A DNA stretch of 64,000 bases from Pseudomonadota bacterium (GCA_039815145.1 JBCBZW010000003.1:45824-109823); one strand, 5' to 3'. Counted from the first letter of the stretch, positions 37,600 through 48,676 are shown. Notes: generated by a model not told the origin, from the sequence alone. Numbers and translations: made by a program.

Positions 37600-38922
37600 A
37601 TGGCCGGTCGTGATCCCGCCGACGCAGACAGGCGCCTCGCTGGCGGCCTTGCCCGAGCGGTCTACCTCGTCCTCTCCTACGCCCTGGCGCCCTTGTTGCT
37701 GGCCGTCGTTGGCTGGCGTGCCCTGACCCGCCCGCCTTACCGCGAGCGCGTGGCGGAGCGCTTCGGTTGGGGGCCGCGGCCCGCAGGCGGCCCGGTGATC
37801 TGGGTCCATGCGGTGTCCGTGGGTGAGGCACAAGCAGCACTGCCCCTGGTACGCGCCCTGCGCGAGGGCGCGCCAGACGCGTCCTTCCTGATCACCACCA
37901 CGACGCCGACGGGCGCCGCCCACGTCGCACGCGTGTACGGCGATACGGTGACCCATCGCTACGTGCCCTACGATCTACGCGATGCGGTTGCGCGCTTTCT
38001 GGACCGGGTGCAGCCCAGCGTGCTGCTGGTGATCGAGACGGAGCTCTGGCCCCACCTGCTGCAGGGGTGTCGTCGGCGAAGCGTCCCGGTGCTCTTCGCT
38101 AATGCGCGCCTCACCGATCGCTCCCTTCGACGGTACCTGCGGTTTCGCTCGCTGTTCGGCGACGCCCTGCGTGGGGTGACGGTGGCGGCCCAGAGCGAGG
38201 CGGACGCGCAGCGATTTCGTCGCCTGGCTCCGGCCAGTGCTCGGGTAGAGGCCGTCGGCAACCTCAAATTCGATATCGCCCTCGAGGCGGACACGGTGGA
38301 CGCGGGTCGTCGGTGGCGCGGGCGCTTGGGGTCGCGAGATCTGGTGCTGGTGGCGGGCAGCACACACGAGGGCGAGGAGCAGGCGGTGTTGGACGGGCTG
38401 CGCCAGCTGCGCGAGGCGAGCATCGACTGTCTGGCGGTGCTCGTGCCGCGCCATCCGGAACGCTTCGAGTCGGTGGCGCAAGCCGTAGCGGCTCAGGGTT
38501 ACCGATGGCATCGCCGTTCCGAACTCGGCCCCGAGGACACCGTCGACGGCGCGCAGGTGTTGCTGGTGGACGCGATGGGGGAGCTGCTGAGCTTCTACGC
38601 CGCTGCCGATGTGGCCTTCGTCGGCGGCAGCCTGGTGCCGATCGGTGGCCACAACCTCCTGGAGCCCGCGGCGCTCGGCGTGCCGACCCTGACCGGACCG
38701 CACCACCACAACGCGCCGGACGTGGCGCAGGTCTTGGAAGCTGCGGGCGCGGTGCGGCGCGTCGACGGTGGCGAGCAGATCGCCCAGTCGGTGCGCCAGT
38801 TGCTGGCGGACCCGTCGCTCGCCGCGCGGATGGGGGAAGCGGGGCGGCGAACGGTCGCCGCCAACCGCGGCGCGGTGGCGGCGACGGTCACCCGGGTCGA
38901 GGCCCTTAGGGCAGCTCGGTGA
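37600..38922 (+). CDS. waaA: Kdo transferase WaaA
   Basis: 440-residue inner-membrane glycosyltransferase that attaches 3-deoxy-D-manno-octulosonate (Kdo) to lipid IVA. An N-terminal anchor (VYLVLSYALAPLLLAVVG) is followed by the glycosyltransferase-N domain WVHAVSVGEAQAALPLVRAL (catalytic-glutamate region) and ETELWPHLL. The C-terminal GT-B half has AGSTHEGEE, LVPRHPERF and GGSLVPIGGHNLLEPA. A strong AAGGGAGGGGG precedes the ATG. The frame is open 52 codons further upstream, overlapping the divergent acyltransferase gene. The last 17 bases overlap the convergent tolC gene. Confidence 0.95.
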   Translation: MAGRDPADADRRLAGGLARAVYLVLSYALAPLLLAVVGWRALTRPPYRERVAERFGWGPRPAGGPVIWVHAVSVGEAQAALPLVRALREGAPDASFLITTTTPTGAAHVARVYGDTVTHRYVPYDLRDAVARFLDRVQPSVLLVIETELWPHLLQGCRRRSVPVLFANARLTDRSLRRYLRFRSLFGDALRGVTVAAQSEADAQRFRRLAPASARVEAVGNLKFDIALEADTVDAGRRWRGRLGSRDLVLVAGSTHEGEEQAVLDGLRQLREASIDCLAVLVPRHPERFESVAQAVAAQGYRWHRRSELGPEDTVDGAQVLLVDAMGELLSFYAAADVAFVGGSLVPIGGHNLLEPAALGVPTLTGPHHHNAPDVAQVLEAAGAVRRVDGGEQIAQSVRQLLADPSLAARMGEAGRRTVAANRGAVAATVTRVEALRAAR

Positions 38923-40318
38923 CGGGCTCAGTCAGCGACTGGTTGATGCCCGCCAGGTCGTCACCGGTCAGCTGACCGGACGCCAGCTTCAGGGTGATCA
39001 GATTGGTGATGTACACGTAGCGGCTGCGCTCGTAGTTGGTGCGCGCCTGGGCCAGGTCCTGGCGGGCGTTGAGCACGTCCACCGTCGTACGCGTACCGAC
39101 CTCGAAGCCCGCTTCGGTGGCTTGCAGGGCCGTGCGCGAGGACTCGAGGGCTTTCTCCAGGGCACCCACGCGAGCGATCTCCGACAGCACGCCGGCGTAG
39201 GAATCGCGGGTCAGACGCTCCGTCTCGCGGACGGCGCGCTCGAGGCGTTCCTTGGCGGCGCGCTCGAGATACACCGCTTCCTTCGCCCGTGAGCCGCGGA
39301 ACCCGCCGGAGTAGATGGGCACGTTCAGCTGCAGGCCGATGGAGGTGTTGCGGTTGTCGCTGTCGGAGGGCTGGAACCCTGGCTCCGGCGCGCCGAGCTG
39401 AAAGGAGTTGGTGCGCTGGTTGGTGTTGTTGTCCGCGCCCTGAACGACGAGGTCCAGGGTGGGGTAGTGCTGGGCGCGGCGGCTGCGCAGCTCGTTGTGG
39501 GCCACGTCGACGCCGTACTCGGCGGACACCACGTTGGCGTTCTCCGCTTTGGCGCGAACCACCCAGTCCTCGGCGCTCGCCGGTGAGGGCGGCACGAGGG
39601 GCAGATCGCCCGGGGCGAGCAATTCCTCGTAGTACTCGCCGGTGATCTCACGCAGGAGTTCCTTGGAGGTGCCCAGGGCGCGCTTGGATTGAATTTCATC
39701 CGCGACGGCCTGGTCGTAGGCCGCCTGGGCTTCGCGCACGTCCGTCACCGCGATCAGGCCGACGTCGAAGCGCGTTTCCGCTTGTTCCAACTGCCTGGCG
39801 ACCGCTTCCTTGGTGGTGCGCACGGCGTCGAGGTCGGACTGGGCGCCGAGCACATCGAAGTAGCGCTGGGACACGCGCTGCAGGAGGTCTAACTCAGCCG
39901 CGCGGTAGTCGGCTTCTGCCTGCAGGATGCGGGCTTGAGCAGAATCCAGGGCGATGAACTGATCCTTGCGGAAGACCGTCTGGGTGATGTTCAGGGAGAA
40001 CCGCCGGTCCTCCAGCGTGCGGGATTCGAAGATCGTGATCAGCGGCACACCACCGACGGCGGTGAAGGCGCTCTGACCGGCCGCCTCGGAGCGAGTGGAG
40101 CTCGCCTGGCCGTTGATCTGCGGCTTCAGGGCCGACCAGGCCTGCGGCTTGGCCTCTCGGGCAGCCAACAGGTTGGCCTCCGCCTCTCGCAGCTGGGGGT
40201 CGCTGCGCATGGCAGCTTCCAGGGCCGTGAGCAGGTCAGCACCAAAGGCGCTGGGGGCGAACGCCACCAGGGCCAAGCAAAGGGGCGCCAGGGCGCGGAA
40301 TGTGAGTTTCAGGGGCAT
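38906..40318 (-). CDS. tolC: TolC-family outer membrane efflux protein
   Basis: 470-residue outer-membrane channel for tripartite efflux or type I secretion. Signal peptide PLKLTFRALAPLCLALVAFAP is followed by two related halves rich in heptad-like Ala/Glu/Leu helices. DLLTALEAAMRSDPQLREAEANLLAAREA starts the first half, and AYDQAVADEIQSKRAL plus GTRTTVDVLNARQDLAQARTNYE near the end is the classical TolC signature. I take it as the housekeeping TolC because it lies between waaA and thiC, as in Pseudomonas. Its promoter region carries a long palindrome. Confidence 0.93.
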   Translation of the reverse strand: MPLKLTFRALAPLCLALVAFAPSAFGADLLTALEAAMRSDPQLREAEANLLAAREAKPQAWSALKPQINGQASSTRSEAAGQSAFTAVGGVPLITIFESRTLEDRRFSLNITQTVFRKDQFIALDSAQARILQAEADYRAAELDLLQRVSQRYFDVLGAQSDLDAVRTTKEAVARQLEQAETRFDVGLIAVTDVREAQAAYDQAVADEIQSKRALGTSKELLREITGEYYEELLAPGDLPLVPPSPASAEDWVVRAKAENANVVSAEYGVDVAHNELRSRRAQHYPTLDLVVQGADNNTNQRTNSFQLGAPEPGFQPSDSDNRNTSIGLQLNVPIYSGGFRGSRAKEAVYLERAAKERLERAVRETERLTRDSYAGVLSEIARVGALEKALESSRTALQATEAGFEVGTRTTVDVLNARQDLAQARTNYERSRYVYITNLITLKLASGQLTGDDLAGINQSLTEPVTELP

Positions 40319-40345
40319 GGGGGTCCTGATTATTCTAAGAGTGTT

Positions 40346-40369
40346 GGTGTTGTATACTAGTATAACACC
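40346..40369. promoter_or_regulatory. Near-perfect 24-bp palindrome in the tolC promoter
   Basis: A central perfect 12-bp TATACTAGTATA is flanked by GGTGTT and AACACC arms, with one extra base in the left arm. It sits 28 bases upstream of tolC and contains TATACT and TATACA on the minus strand, either of which could be the -10 element. A dimeric repressor (TetR- or MarR-type) bound here would block the promoter. The regulator is not encoded in the immediate neighbourhood. Confidence 0.5.
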
Positions 40370-40413
40370 GGACTGAGGTCTAACCTGTCGTCACGGCATC
40401 CCGTCGGACGTGC

Positions 40414-40734
40414 TCAGTAGCGGGGGACCGAGGGGTCGATCAACCGCGACCAGGCGTCGATTCCACCGTCGAAGTTCGCGACGTCGCTAAACCCCTGACC
40501 GGCCAGCCACTGAGCCACCTGCCGACTGCGCACGCCATGGTGGCACATAACAATAAGGGGCTTACCAGGATCTAGTTCTCGAACGCGGCCGGGGATGCTG
40601 TTCATCGGGATATGCACCGCCCCCGTGACGCTGGAAATATCCAGCTCCCAGGGTTCGCGCACATCGAGCAGCACGGCGGCCTCGTCGCCAGCCGCCAACT
40701 GGGCGGCTACTTCGGTGGCGTCGAGTTCCTTCAT
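40414..40734 (-). CDS. Rhodanese-like domain protein
   Basis: 106-residue single rhodanese domain, cytoplasmic as no signal is visible. LLDVREPWELD and HIPMNSIPGRV precede the active-site loop CHHGVRS, whose cysteine would carry persulfide, then FDGGIDAW. The loop CxxGxRS resembles GlpE/PspE-type sulfurtransferases. It is 25 bases downstream of the pcm-like gene, in the same direction. Sulfur-transfer target unknown. Confidence 0.88.
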   Translation of the reverse strand: MKELDATEVAAQLAAGDEAAVLLDVREPWELDISSVTGAVHIPMNSIPGRVRELDPGKPLIVMCHHGVRSRQVAQWLAGQGFSDVANFDGGIDAWSRLIDPSVPRY

Positions 40735-40759
40735 TCAGCAGTTCCGAATGCCTTAGACG

Positions 40760-43452
<2,693 letters not shown>

Positions 43453-43489
43453 GGGCAAGGCGAAACAGGCAGGGGGCGGGCGCGTGCGC

Positions 43490-43495
43490 TAGAAT
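43490..43495 (+). promoter_or_regulatory. Putative -10 box of hppA
   Basis: TAGAAT in GCGCTAGAATCGCCGC, 131 bases before hppA and 38 after the thiC stop. If used, the hppA leader contains the stem-loop at 43554-43585. The -35 region is a poor match. Confidence 0.35.
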
Positions 43496-43553
43496 CGCCG
43501 CGCCGGCCCCAAGCCCGACTTCACCAAAGACGTTAGCTTTTGACCGCGTCATG

Positions 43554-43594
43554 CGCCGGCGGATCCGATGAGGATCTCGCCGGCGTTTTAGTTT
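43554..43594 (+). terminator. Stem-loop with T-tract in the thiC-hppA spacer
   Basis: CGCCGGCG, a G, ATCC, a 5-base loop, GGAT, CT, then CGCCGGCG again, followed by TTTTAGTTT. This has the form of an intrinsic terminator. It ends only 31 bases before hppA, so it is either the thiC terminator or an attenuator in the hppA leader. Confidence 0.55.
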
Positions 43595-43625
43595 CCGAAG
43601 AACGAAAACCAACCAGAGGGGAGAC

Positions 43626-45632
43626 ATGGAGACAGGTTATTTTCCCGTAATCGCGGGTGCCATCGGCATCGTCGCCGCGATCGTGCTCTACGCCACGGTG
43701 AACCGCTATCCCGCGGGCGAGGGCAAGGTGGCGTCGATCGCTGAGGCGATCCACCAGGGGGCGATGGCGTTCATCCGTCGCGAATACACGATCCTGTGGG
43801 CCTTCGCCATCGGCGTCGCGGTGCTCATCGCGGTCTCCGGGTTGGGGCTGGAGACGATGATCGCGTTCCTCGCCGGTGCGGCCACCTCGTCGATCGCCGG
43901 TTGGGTCGGCATGTACACGGCCACGCGCGCCAACGTGCGCACCACCGTGGCGGCTAACCAGCACGGTGCGGGTACGGCGCTGACCATCGCGTTCTTCGGC
44001 GGCTCGATCATGGGCGTCACCGTGGCCTCCATGGGCTTGCTCGGCCTTGGCACCTTGTACCTGGTCTTCGGCGGTGATCCCGAGACCGCGCACAATCTGC
44101 ACGGCTTCGGCATGGGCGCCTCCGTGGTGGCCCTGTTCTCGCGCGTCGGTGGCGGTATCTTCACCAAGAGTGCTGATGTGGGTGCGGACCTCGTGGGTAA
44201 GATCGAAGCCGGTATTCCCGAAGACGATCCCCGCAACCCTGGCGTGATCGCCGACAACGTGGGCGACAACGTGGGTGACGTCGCGGGCATGGGCTCGGAC
44301 ATCTTCGAGTCCTACTGCGGCTCGATGATCGCCACCATCGCCATCGCCTCGACCCTGCCGATCGCGGCCTTCGAGCGCTTCGGTCCTCAGGAGTCTCTGA
44401 TGGGCTTGCCGTTGCTGCTGGCCGCCGTCGGTTTGATCTGCTCCCTGATGGGCATCGTGATCGTGCGTATGTCCTCGGGCCGCTCGCCGGAAGTCGCTCT
44501 GCGCACCGGCACGCTCGGCGCCGCCATCATCTTCATCATTGCCGCCTACTTCGTGGTGAGCGCGACGGACCTCTCCGTGGGTGTGTGGCAGGCGGTGCTA
44601 TCGGGCGCGATCGGCGGGATCATCATCGGCCTGGTCACCGAGTACTACACGGGCGGTCCTCCTGTGCGCAAGATCGCCGAGTCCGGCCAGACAGGCCCTG
44701 CGACCGTGATGATTTCCGGGCTCGCCGTGGGCATGCAGTCGGTCACCGTGCCGCTGCTGACCATCAGCGCCATCATCTACGTGAGCAACGTGACCGCCGG
44801 TCTCTACGGTGTGGGCATCGCCGCTGTCGGCATGCTGGCCACGGTCGGCATCACCATGGCGATCGACGCCTACGGTCCCGTCGCCGACAACGCCGGCGGC
44901 ATCGCCGAGATGGCTGCCATGGGTGAGGAGACGCGCGAGATCACCGACTCCCTGGACGAGGTGGGCAACACCACCGCGGCCATCGGTAAGGGCTTCGCCA
45001 TCGGTGCTGCTGCCCTGGCTGCGCTCGCCATCATTACCGCGTACATCGAGACCGTCGCCCACAACAAGGCGGACTTCGTGTTGCTGCTGAACGATCCCGA
45101 GGTGCTCATCGGCATCTTCATTGGCGGCATCTTCCCGTTCCTCGTGGGGTCCATCACGATGACCGCCGTGGGTGATGCAGCGTTCCAGATGATCGAAGAG
45201 ATTCGTCGTCAGTTCCGCGAGATTCCTGGCCTACTCGAAGGCAAGGCGGAGCCGGACAACGTGCGTTGCGTCGAGATCGCGACCACCGCAGCCCTGCAGC
45301 GTATGGCCTTGCCCGGCGTGTTGGCGGTGGGTGCACCGGTGGTGGTCGGTTTCGCCATCGGCCCCGAAGCCCTCGGCGGCATGCTCGGCGGTGCGTTGAT
45401 CACCTGCGTGCTGTTGGCGCTGTTCATGGCCAACGCCGGCGGCGCTTGGGACAACGCCAAGAAGTACGTCGAAAAGGGCAACCTTGGTGGCAAGGGGTCG
45501 GACGTGCACAAGGCGGCTGTGGTCGGTGACACTGTGGGCGATCCGTTCAAGGACACCAGCGGTCCTGCCATGAACATCCTCATCAACGTGATGGCCATCG
45601 TGTCGCTGGTGATTGCACCTCTGTTGACGTAG
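43626..45632 (+). CDS. hppA: Membrane-bound ion-pumping pyrophosphatase (K+-dependent type)
   Basis: 668-residue polytopic protein that couples pyrophosphate hydrolysis to H+ or Na+ export across the inner membrane. The substrate loop [20 protein letters not shown] and [20 protein letters not shown] near residue 205, and [20 protein letters not shown] at the end, are diagnostic of the family. The motif [10 protein letters not shown] has alanine at the position that is lysine (GNTTKA) in potassium-independent enzymes, so potassium dependence is expected; H+ versus Na+ specificity cannot be decided by eye. About 16 hydrophobic segments. GAGGGGAGAC precedes the ATG. Confidence 0.96.
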   Translation: METGYFPVIAGAIGIVAAIVLYATVNRYPAGEGKVASIAEAIHQGAMAFIRREYTILWAFAIGVAVLIAVSGLGLETMIAFLAGAATSSIAGWVGMYTATRANVRTTVAANQHGAGTALTIAFFGGSIMGVTVASMGLLGLGTLYLVFGGDPETAHNLHGFGMGASVVALFSRVGGGIFTKSADVGADLVGKIEAGIPEDDPRNPGVIADNVGDNVGDVAGMGSDIFESYCGSMIATIAIASTLPIAAFERFGPQESLMGLPLLLAAVGLICSLMGIVIVRMSSGRSPEVALRTGTLGAAIIFIIAAYFVVSATDLSVGVWQAVLSGAIGGIIIGLVTEYYTGGPPVRKIAESGQTGPATVMISGLAVGMQSVTVPLLTISAIIYVSNVTAGLYGVGIAAVGMLATVGITMAIDAYGPVADNAGGIAEMAAMGEETREITDSLDEVGNTTAAIGKGFAIGAAALAALAIITAYIETVAHNKADFVLLLNDPEVLIGIFIGGIFPFLVGSITMTAVGDAAFQMIEEIRRQFREIPGLLEGKAEPDNVRCVEIATTAALQRMALPGVLAVGAPVVVGFAIGPEALGGMLGGALITCVLLALFMANAGGAWDNAKKYVEKGNLGGKGSDVHKAAVVGDTVGDPFKDTSGPAMNILINVMAIVSLVIAPLLT

Positions 45633-45646
45633 CCGATAGCGCTGAA

Positions 45647-45680
45647 GTGATCGGCATCTGGGCGACCAGGTGCCGATCAC
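45647..45680. terminator. Long stem-loop after hppA
   Basis: A 10-bp perfect arm pair (GTGATCGGCA / TGCCGATCAC), one T-G pair, and a further CTGG/CCAG stem close on a GCGA loop (GNRA type), 15 pairs in all. It starts 14 bases after the hppA stop. No U-tract follows, so it is a candidate Rho-dependent or mRNA-stabilising 3' structure. The related 13-bp palindrome GGCACCAGGTGCC lies at 45710-45722. Confidence 0.5.
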
Positions 45681-45889
45681 ACCCTCCGTCGATCGCGGCA
45701 CTCACCGCAGGCACCAGGTGCCAACGTTTCCTCCACCGACAACGCCACCTCGCTGGTTGATCAAACGACGATCCTGCAGTGTCGCGTAGTGCCTCGATGA
45801 GCACGCGTTCACACCGTGCGCGCTTGCGTTTGACGCGCGCGAAAGCAATCGGTACGTTAGCCGCGATCGTTCATTATCGAGTCTCCTCA

Positions 45890-47482
45890 ATGAGAATCGT
45901 GCTCCTGGGGCCGCCTGGTTCAGGCAAGGGCACTCAAGCCAAGAAGCTCGTCGAGCACTTGGGCATCCCTCAGGTCTCCACTGGCGACCTCCTGCGTAGC
46001 GCAGTCGAGGCGGGCACTTCCTTCGGACTCAGAGCCAAGGCCGCGATGGACGCGGGGCAGTTGGTGTCCGACAGCATCGTGCTCGGCATCATTGGCGAGC
46101 GTCTCGCCCAGGACGACGCGCAGCACGGTTTCATTCTCGACGGCTTTCCCCGCAACGTCGCTCAGGCACGCGCTTTGGACGAGATGCTGACGTCGATGTC
46201 GCTCGAACTCGACGCTGCCGTCCTGTTCGAAGTGGACTTCGACCTCCTCATGCAACGCCTCACCGGTCGCCTCACCTGTGCGAACTGCGGTGCGGTGTTC
46301 AACATCTATTCTTCACCGCCGACGCTCGAAGGCATCTGCGACAAGTGCGGCAGTACGCGCTTGTCCCGCCGCGGCGACGATACGGAAGAGACGGTCAGCA
46401 ACCGATTGCGCGTCTACGAGTCACACACCAAGCCGCTGGTGGTGCACTACGAGCGCGTGGGCAAGCTGAGTCGCCTCGATGCCGTGGGCGAGGTGGATTC
46501 CATCTTCGACGACCTCACCGATCTGCTCGACGCGCTGCGCGAGCGCACGGGCGCCTTGTCCGTCGAGCAGTCGCCACCCTCAGCCCCCCGCGACAGCGAC
46601 GGCTTGCCGCAAGGCCCCGCCGTGGAGGCGCTGGCGGAGGCGACGACCATCACACCAGCACCTCGGCCGCCGGCTGAGGTCACCCCTATCGACGTGGCCG
46701 GACGTCGCGCCACCGCGAGCAAGAAGAAGGCTCGCGCGAAGCGAAGGGGATCGAGTTCCGCGACACGCAAGCGTGCCGCGAAGCAAGCGACCGGGACTGG
46801 CACCAACACCACCCGGAGTAAGACCACCACAGCGTCGAGTGGCAGCGAGAAGAGCAGCGGGAAATCCCGCGCTGCCGGCGCGAAGGGGGCGGTCAAGAAG
46901 GTAGCGAAAAAGGTGAAGGGAAAGACTATGGCGGCAGAAAACTCAGGCGACGAAGTGGAGACGGCCAAGGCGGTTGCATCCGCGGCTGGTAAGAAGAAGG
47001 CGAAGAAGAAGGCAGCAGCGAAGAAGAAGCCCGCGGCGAAGAAGACCGCGACGAAGAAGAAGACTGCGAGCAAGAAGAAGACGGCCGCGAAGAAGAAGGC
47101 TGTCGGTAAGAAGAAGGCGGCGTCTAAGAAGAAGGCGGCGTCTAAGAAGAAGACGGCGTCTAAGAAGAAGACGGCGTCTAAGAAGAAGACGGCCTCCAAG
47201 AAGAAGGCGGCTTCCAAGAAGAAGACGGCTTCGAAGAAGAAGGCGGCTTCGAAGAAGAAGGCGGCTTCCAAGAAGAAGGCGGCTTCCAAGAAGAAGGCGG
47301 CTTCCAAGAAGAAGGCGGCGTCTAAGAAGAAGGCGGCGTCTAAGAAGAAGGCGGCTTCTAAGAAGAAAACGGCCTCCAAGAAGAAGGCAGCTAGCAAGAA
47401 GAAAGCAGCTTCCAAAAAGAAGCCCGCGGCCAAGAAGAAGACGGCCGCACGTAAGAAGGTCAGCCGTCGTAAGAAGCGCTAG
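45890..47482 (+). CDS. adk: Adenylate kinase fused to a histone-H1-like Lys/Ala-rich tail
   Basis: 530-residue protein. Residues 1-220 form a complete adenylate kinase (ATP + AMP to 2 ADP): P-loop GPPGSGKGTQ at 7-16, AMP-binding TGDLLR, DGFPRNVAQA at 84-93, a LID with a four-cysteine zinc site (C130, C133, C150, C153) and the arginine region RGDDTEETVSNRL. Ordinary Adk ends here. Residues 221-300 are Pro/Ala/Glu-rich, 300-346 basic Ser/Thr/Lys-rich, and 388-523 are some 22 copies of a KKKAAS/KKKTAS hexapeptide, ending RRKKR. The tail would bind nucleic acid like H1-type proteins. The frame is continuous with no stop or shift. MRIVLLG is the canonical start. A strong internal start exists at codon 347. 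Confidence 0.9.
   Translation: MRIVLLGPPGSGKGTQAKKLVEHLGIPQVSTGDLLRSAVEAGTSFGLRAKAAMDAGQLVSDSIVLGIIGERLAQDDAQHGFILDGFPRNVAQARALDEMLTSMSLELDAAVLFEVDFDLLMQRLTGRLTCANCGAVFNIYSSPPTLEGICDKCGSTRLSRRGDDTEETVSNRLRVYESHTKPLVVHYERVGKLSRLDAVGEVDSIFDDLTDLLDALRERTGALSVEQSPPSAPRDSDGLPQGPAVEALAEATTITPAPRPPAEVTPIDVAGRRATASKKKARAKRRGSSSATRKRAAKQATGTGTNTTRSKTTTASSGSEKSSGKSRAAGAKGAVKKVAKKVKGKTMAAENSGDEVETAKAVASAAGKKKAKKKAAAKKKPAAKKTATKKKTASKKKTAAKKKAVGKKKAASKKKAASKKKTASKKKTASKKKTASKKKAASKKKTASKKKAASKKKAASKKKAASKKKAASKKKAASKKKAASKKKAASKKKTASKKKAASKKKAASKKKPAAKKKTAARKKVSRRKKR
46928..47482 (+). CDS. Possible separately translated H1-like protein (internal start within adk)
   Basis: An in-frame ATG at codon 347 of the adk fusion has GAAGGG seven bases upstream, a better-placed ribosome site than that of adk itself. 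Translation from it would give a 184-residue protein with a short acidic head (AENSGDEVETAK) and then a Lys/Ala/Ser repeat to the end, resembling stand-alone bacterial H1-like proteins such as HctB/AlgP in composition. It is nested in the same frame, so sequence alone cannot prove use. Inferred alternative product only. Confidence 0.35.
   Translation: MAAENSGDEVETAKAVASAAGKKKAKKKAAAKKKPAAKKTATKKKTASKKKTAAKKKAVGKKKAASKKKAASKKKTASKKKTASKKKTASKKKAASKKKTASKKKAASKKKAASKKKAASKKKAASKKKAASKKKAASKKKAASKKKTASKKKAASKKKAASKKKPAAKKKTAARKKVSRRKKR
47054..47458 (+). repeat. 18-bp tandem repeat encoding KKK(A/T)AS
   Basis: About 22 tandem units of 18 bases, each coding Lys-Lys-Lys-(Ala/Thr/Pro)-Ala-(Ser/Ala). 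The three lysines are nearly always AAG AAG AAG, while the Ala-Ser codons come in blocks of GCG TCT and GCT TCC, a pattern of recent local duplication. The units stay in frame. Copy number is likely to vary between strains. Confidence 0.92.
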
Positions 47483-47554
47483 CTAGCGCGCTGATCGGAA
47501 GGTCGGCGGCCGGCGTTGCAGCCTGCCGCCGCTGTGGACAGGGCTGGCGATCCG

Positions 47555-48676
47555 CTAGGTAGTCGCGAACTCAGCGCGCACCGCGCGCAAGCTCTCCCCC
47601 ACGAACTCAGATCGCCACCCGCGCTCCAGGCGCGAACTCGAATGGCCGCGCGAGAACTGCTCGATGTCCCGACGCGACGCGATCGCCGTGGCGCACACGT
47701 TTTCGCGCTCTGCCAGGGCGCGCAATTGCGCCATGAGCTTGCGCACCAGGGGCTCGTCCACAGGCGTGTAGGTGCGCGGGGGCTCCACCTCCTCGTCGGC
47801 GAAGGGGGTGCAGAGCAGCTCATACAGTTCATCGCCATGGCGTCGCACCACGGCTGCCGGCAAGTCGCGGTGTCGCTGTAGCGAGCGCAAGCTATCCGGG
47901 CGACGTTGAGCGAGGCCCAACAACACATCGTCCTTCAGCACCCACTGCCGGGGCTTATCGCGCTCGAGGGCACGGCTCTCGCGCCAGTCGGCGAGGCGCT
48001 TGAGCAAGGCGAGAGGTTCGGGGCGTAAGCGCCGTGCCCCTTTCACTCGGCGCCACGCCTCAGAGGTATCTACCTCGTAGAGCTCGGGGTCGATCAGTGC
48101 CGCGCTGTCCTCCACCACCCAGTGCTCACGGTCTCGCTCGCGCAGTTCGTCCCGCAGCTGCGCCCAGACGGGCAGCAGGTAGCGCACATCGTCAGCGGCG
48201 TAGTCGAGTTGAGCGGGATCGAGGGGGCGTTGCGTCCAGTCGGTTCGCGTGTGGGCCTTGGGCAGGGTGATCTCTTGCCGTTCCTGCACGAGGTGGGCGT
48301 AGCTCACCTGCTCGCCGATCCCGAGGAGGCCTGCAGCGATCTGCGTGTCGATGTAAGGAGAGGGCATCAGAGGTTGCCCCAACGCGCGTCGACTCTCCGT
48401 GTAGGCGAGTTCGAGGTCCTGCCGCCCTGCGTGCATCACCTTGATGGCGGGTGAGTCAGCGAGGAAGCGCCAGAACGGCCCCAGATCGAGCTCGGCCAAC
48501 GCATCGATACACGCGACGCGAGTATCGAAGGCAAGTTGGATCAGGCAAAGTCGCGGGTGGTAGGTGCGAACGCGCTCGAACTCGGTGTCTAAGGCAATCT
48601 CCTTAGCCACTGCTGCTTCTTTGAGCAGTTCGTCGAGGTCTGGCTGCGTTGTAATGAAGTCGAAGTTCACAGGCAC
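47555..48676 (-). CDS. rnd: Ribonuclease D
   Basis: 373-residue 3'-5' exoribonuclease that trims tRNA precursors. DEDDy exonuclease motifs: LDTEFERVRTYHP (Exo I), VMHAGRQDLELAY (Exo II) and LDYAADDVRYLLPVW (Exo III, with the tyrosine). The C-terminal part (LADWRESRALERDKPRQWVL onward) is an HRDC domain. The size agrees with E. coli (375). I chose the GTG at 48676 because AAGGGG precedes it by nine bases; a GTG two codons later and a TTG at 48721 are alternatives. Convergent with adk and divergent from mpl. Confidence 0.95.
   Translation of the reverse strand: MPVNFDFITTQPDLDELLKEAAVAKEIALDTEFERVRTYHPRLCLIQLAFDTRVACIDALAELDLGPFWRFLADSPAIKVMHAGRQDLELAYTESRRALGQPLMPSPYIDTQIAAGLLGIGEQVSYAHLVQERQEITLPKAHTRTDWTQRPLDPAQLDYAADDVRYLLPVWAQLRDELRERDREHWVVEDSAALIDPELYEVDTSEAWRRVKGARRLRPEPLALLKRLADWRESRALERDKPRQWVLKDDVLLGLAQRRPDSLRSLQRHRDLPAAVVRRHGDELYELLCTPFADEEVEPPRTYTPVDEPLVRKLMAQLRALAERENVCATAIASRRDIEQFSRGHSSSRLERGWRSEFVGESLRAVRAEFATT

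Noticed and set aside
46447..47433. 328-codon open frame on the minus strand, rich in Phe/Leu/Ala
   Set aside because: It is the complement of the Lys-rich repeat of adk (AAG read as CTT). No independent coding signals.
47054..47458. CRISPR-like array
   Set aside because: Repeats are contiguous 18-mers without spacers and are in a reading frame.
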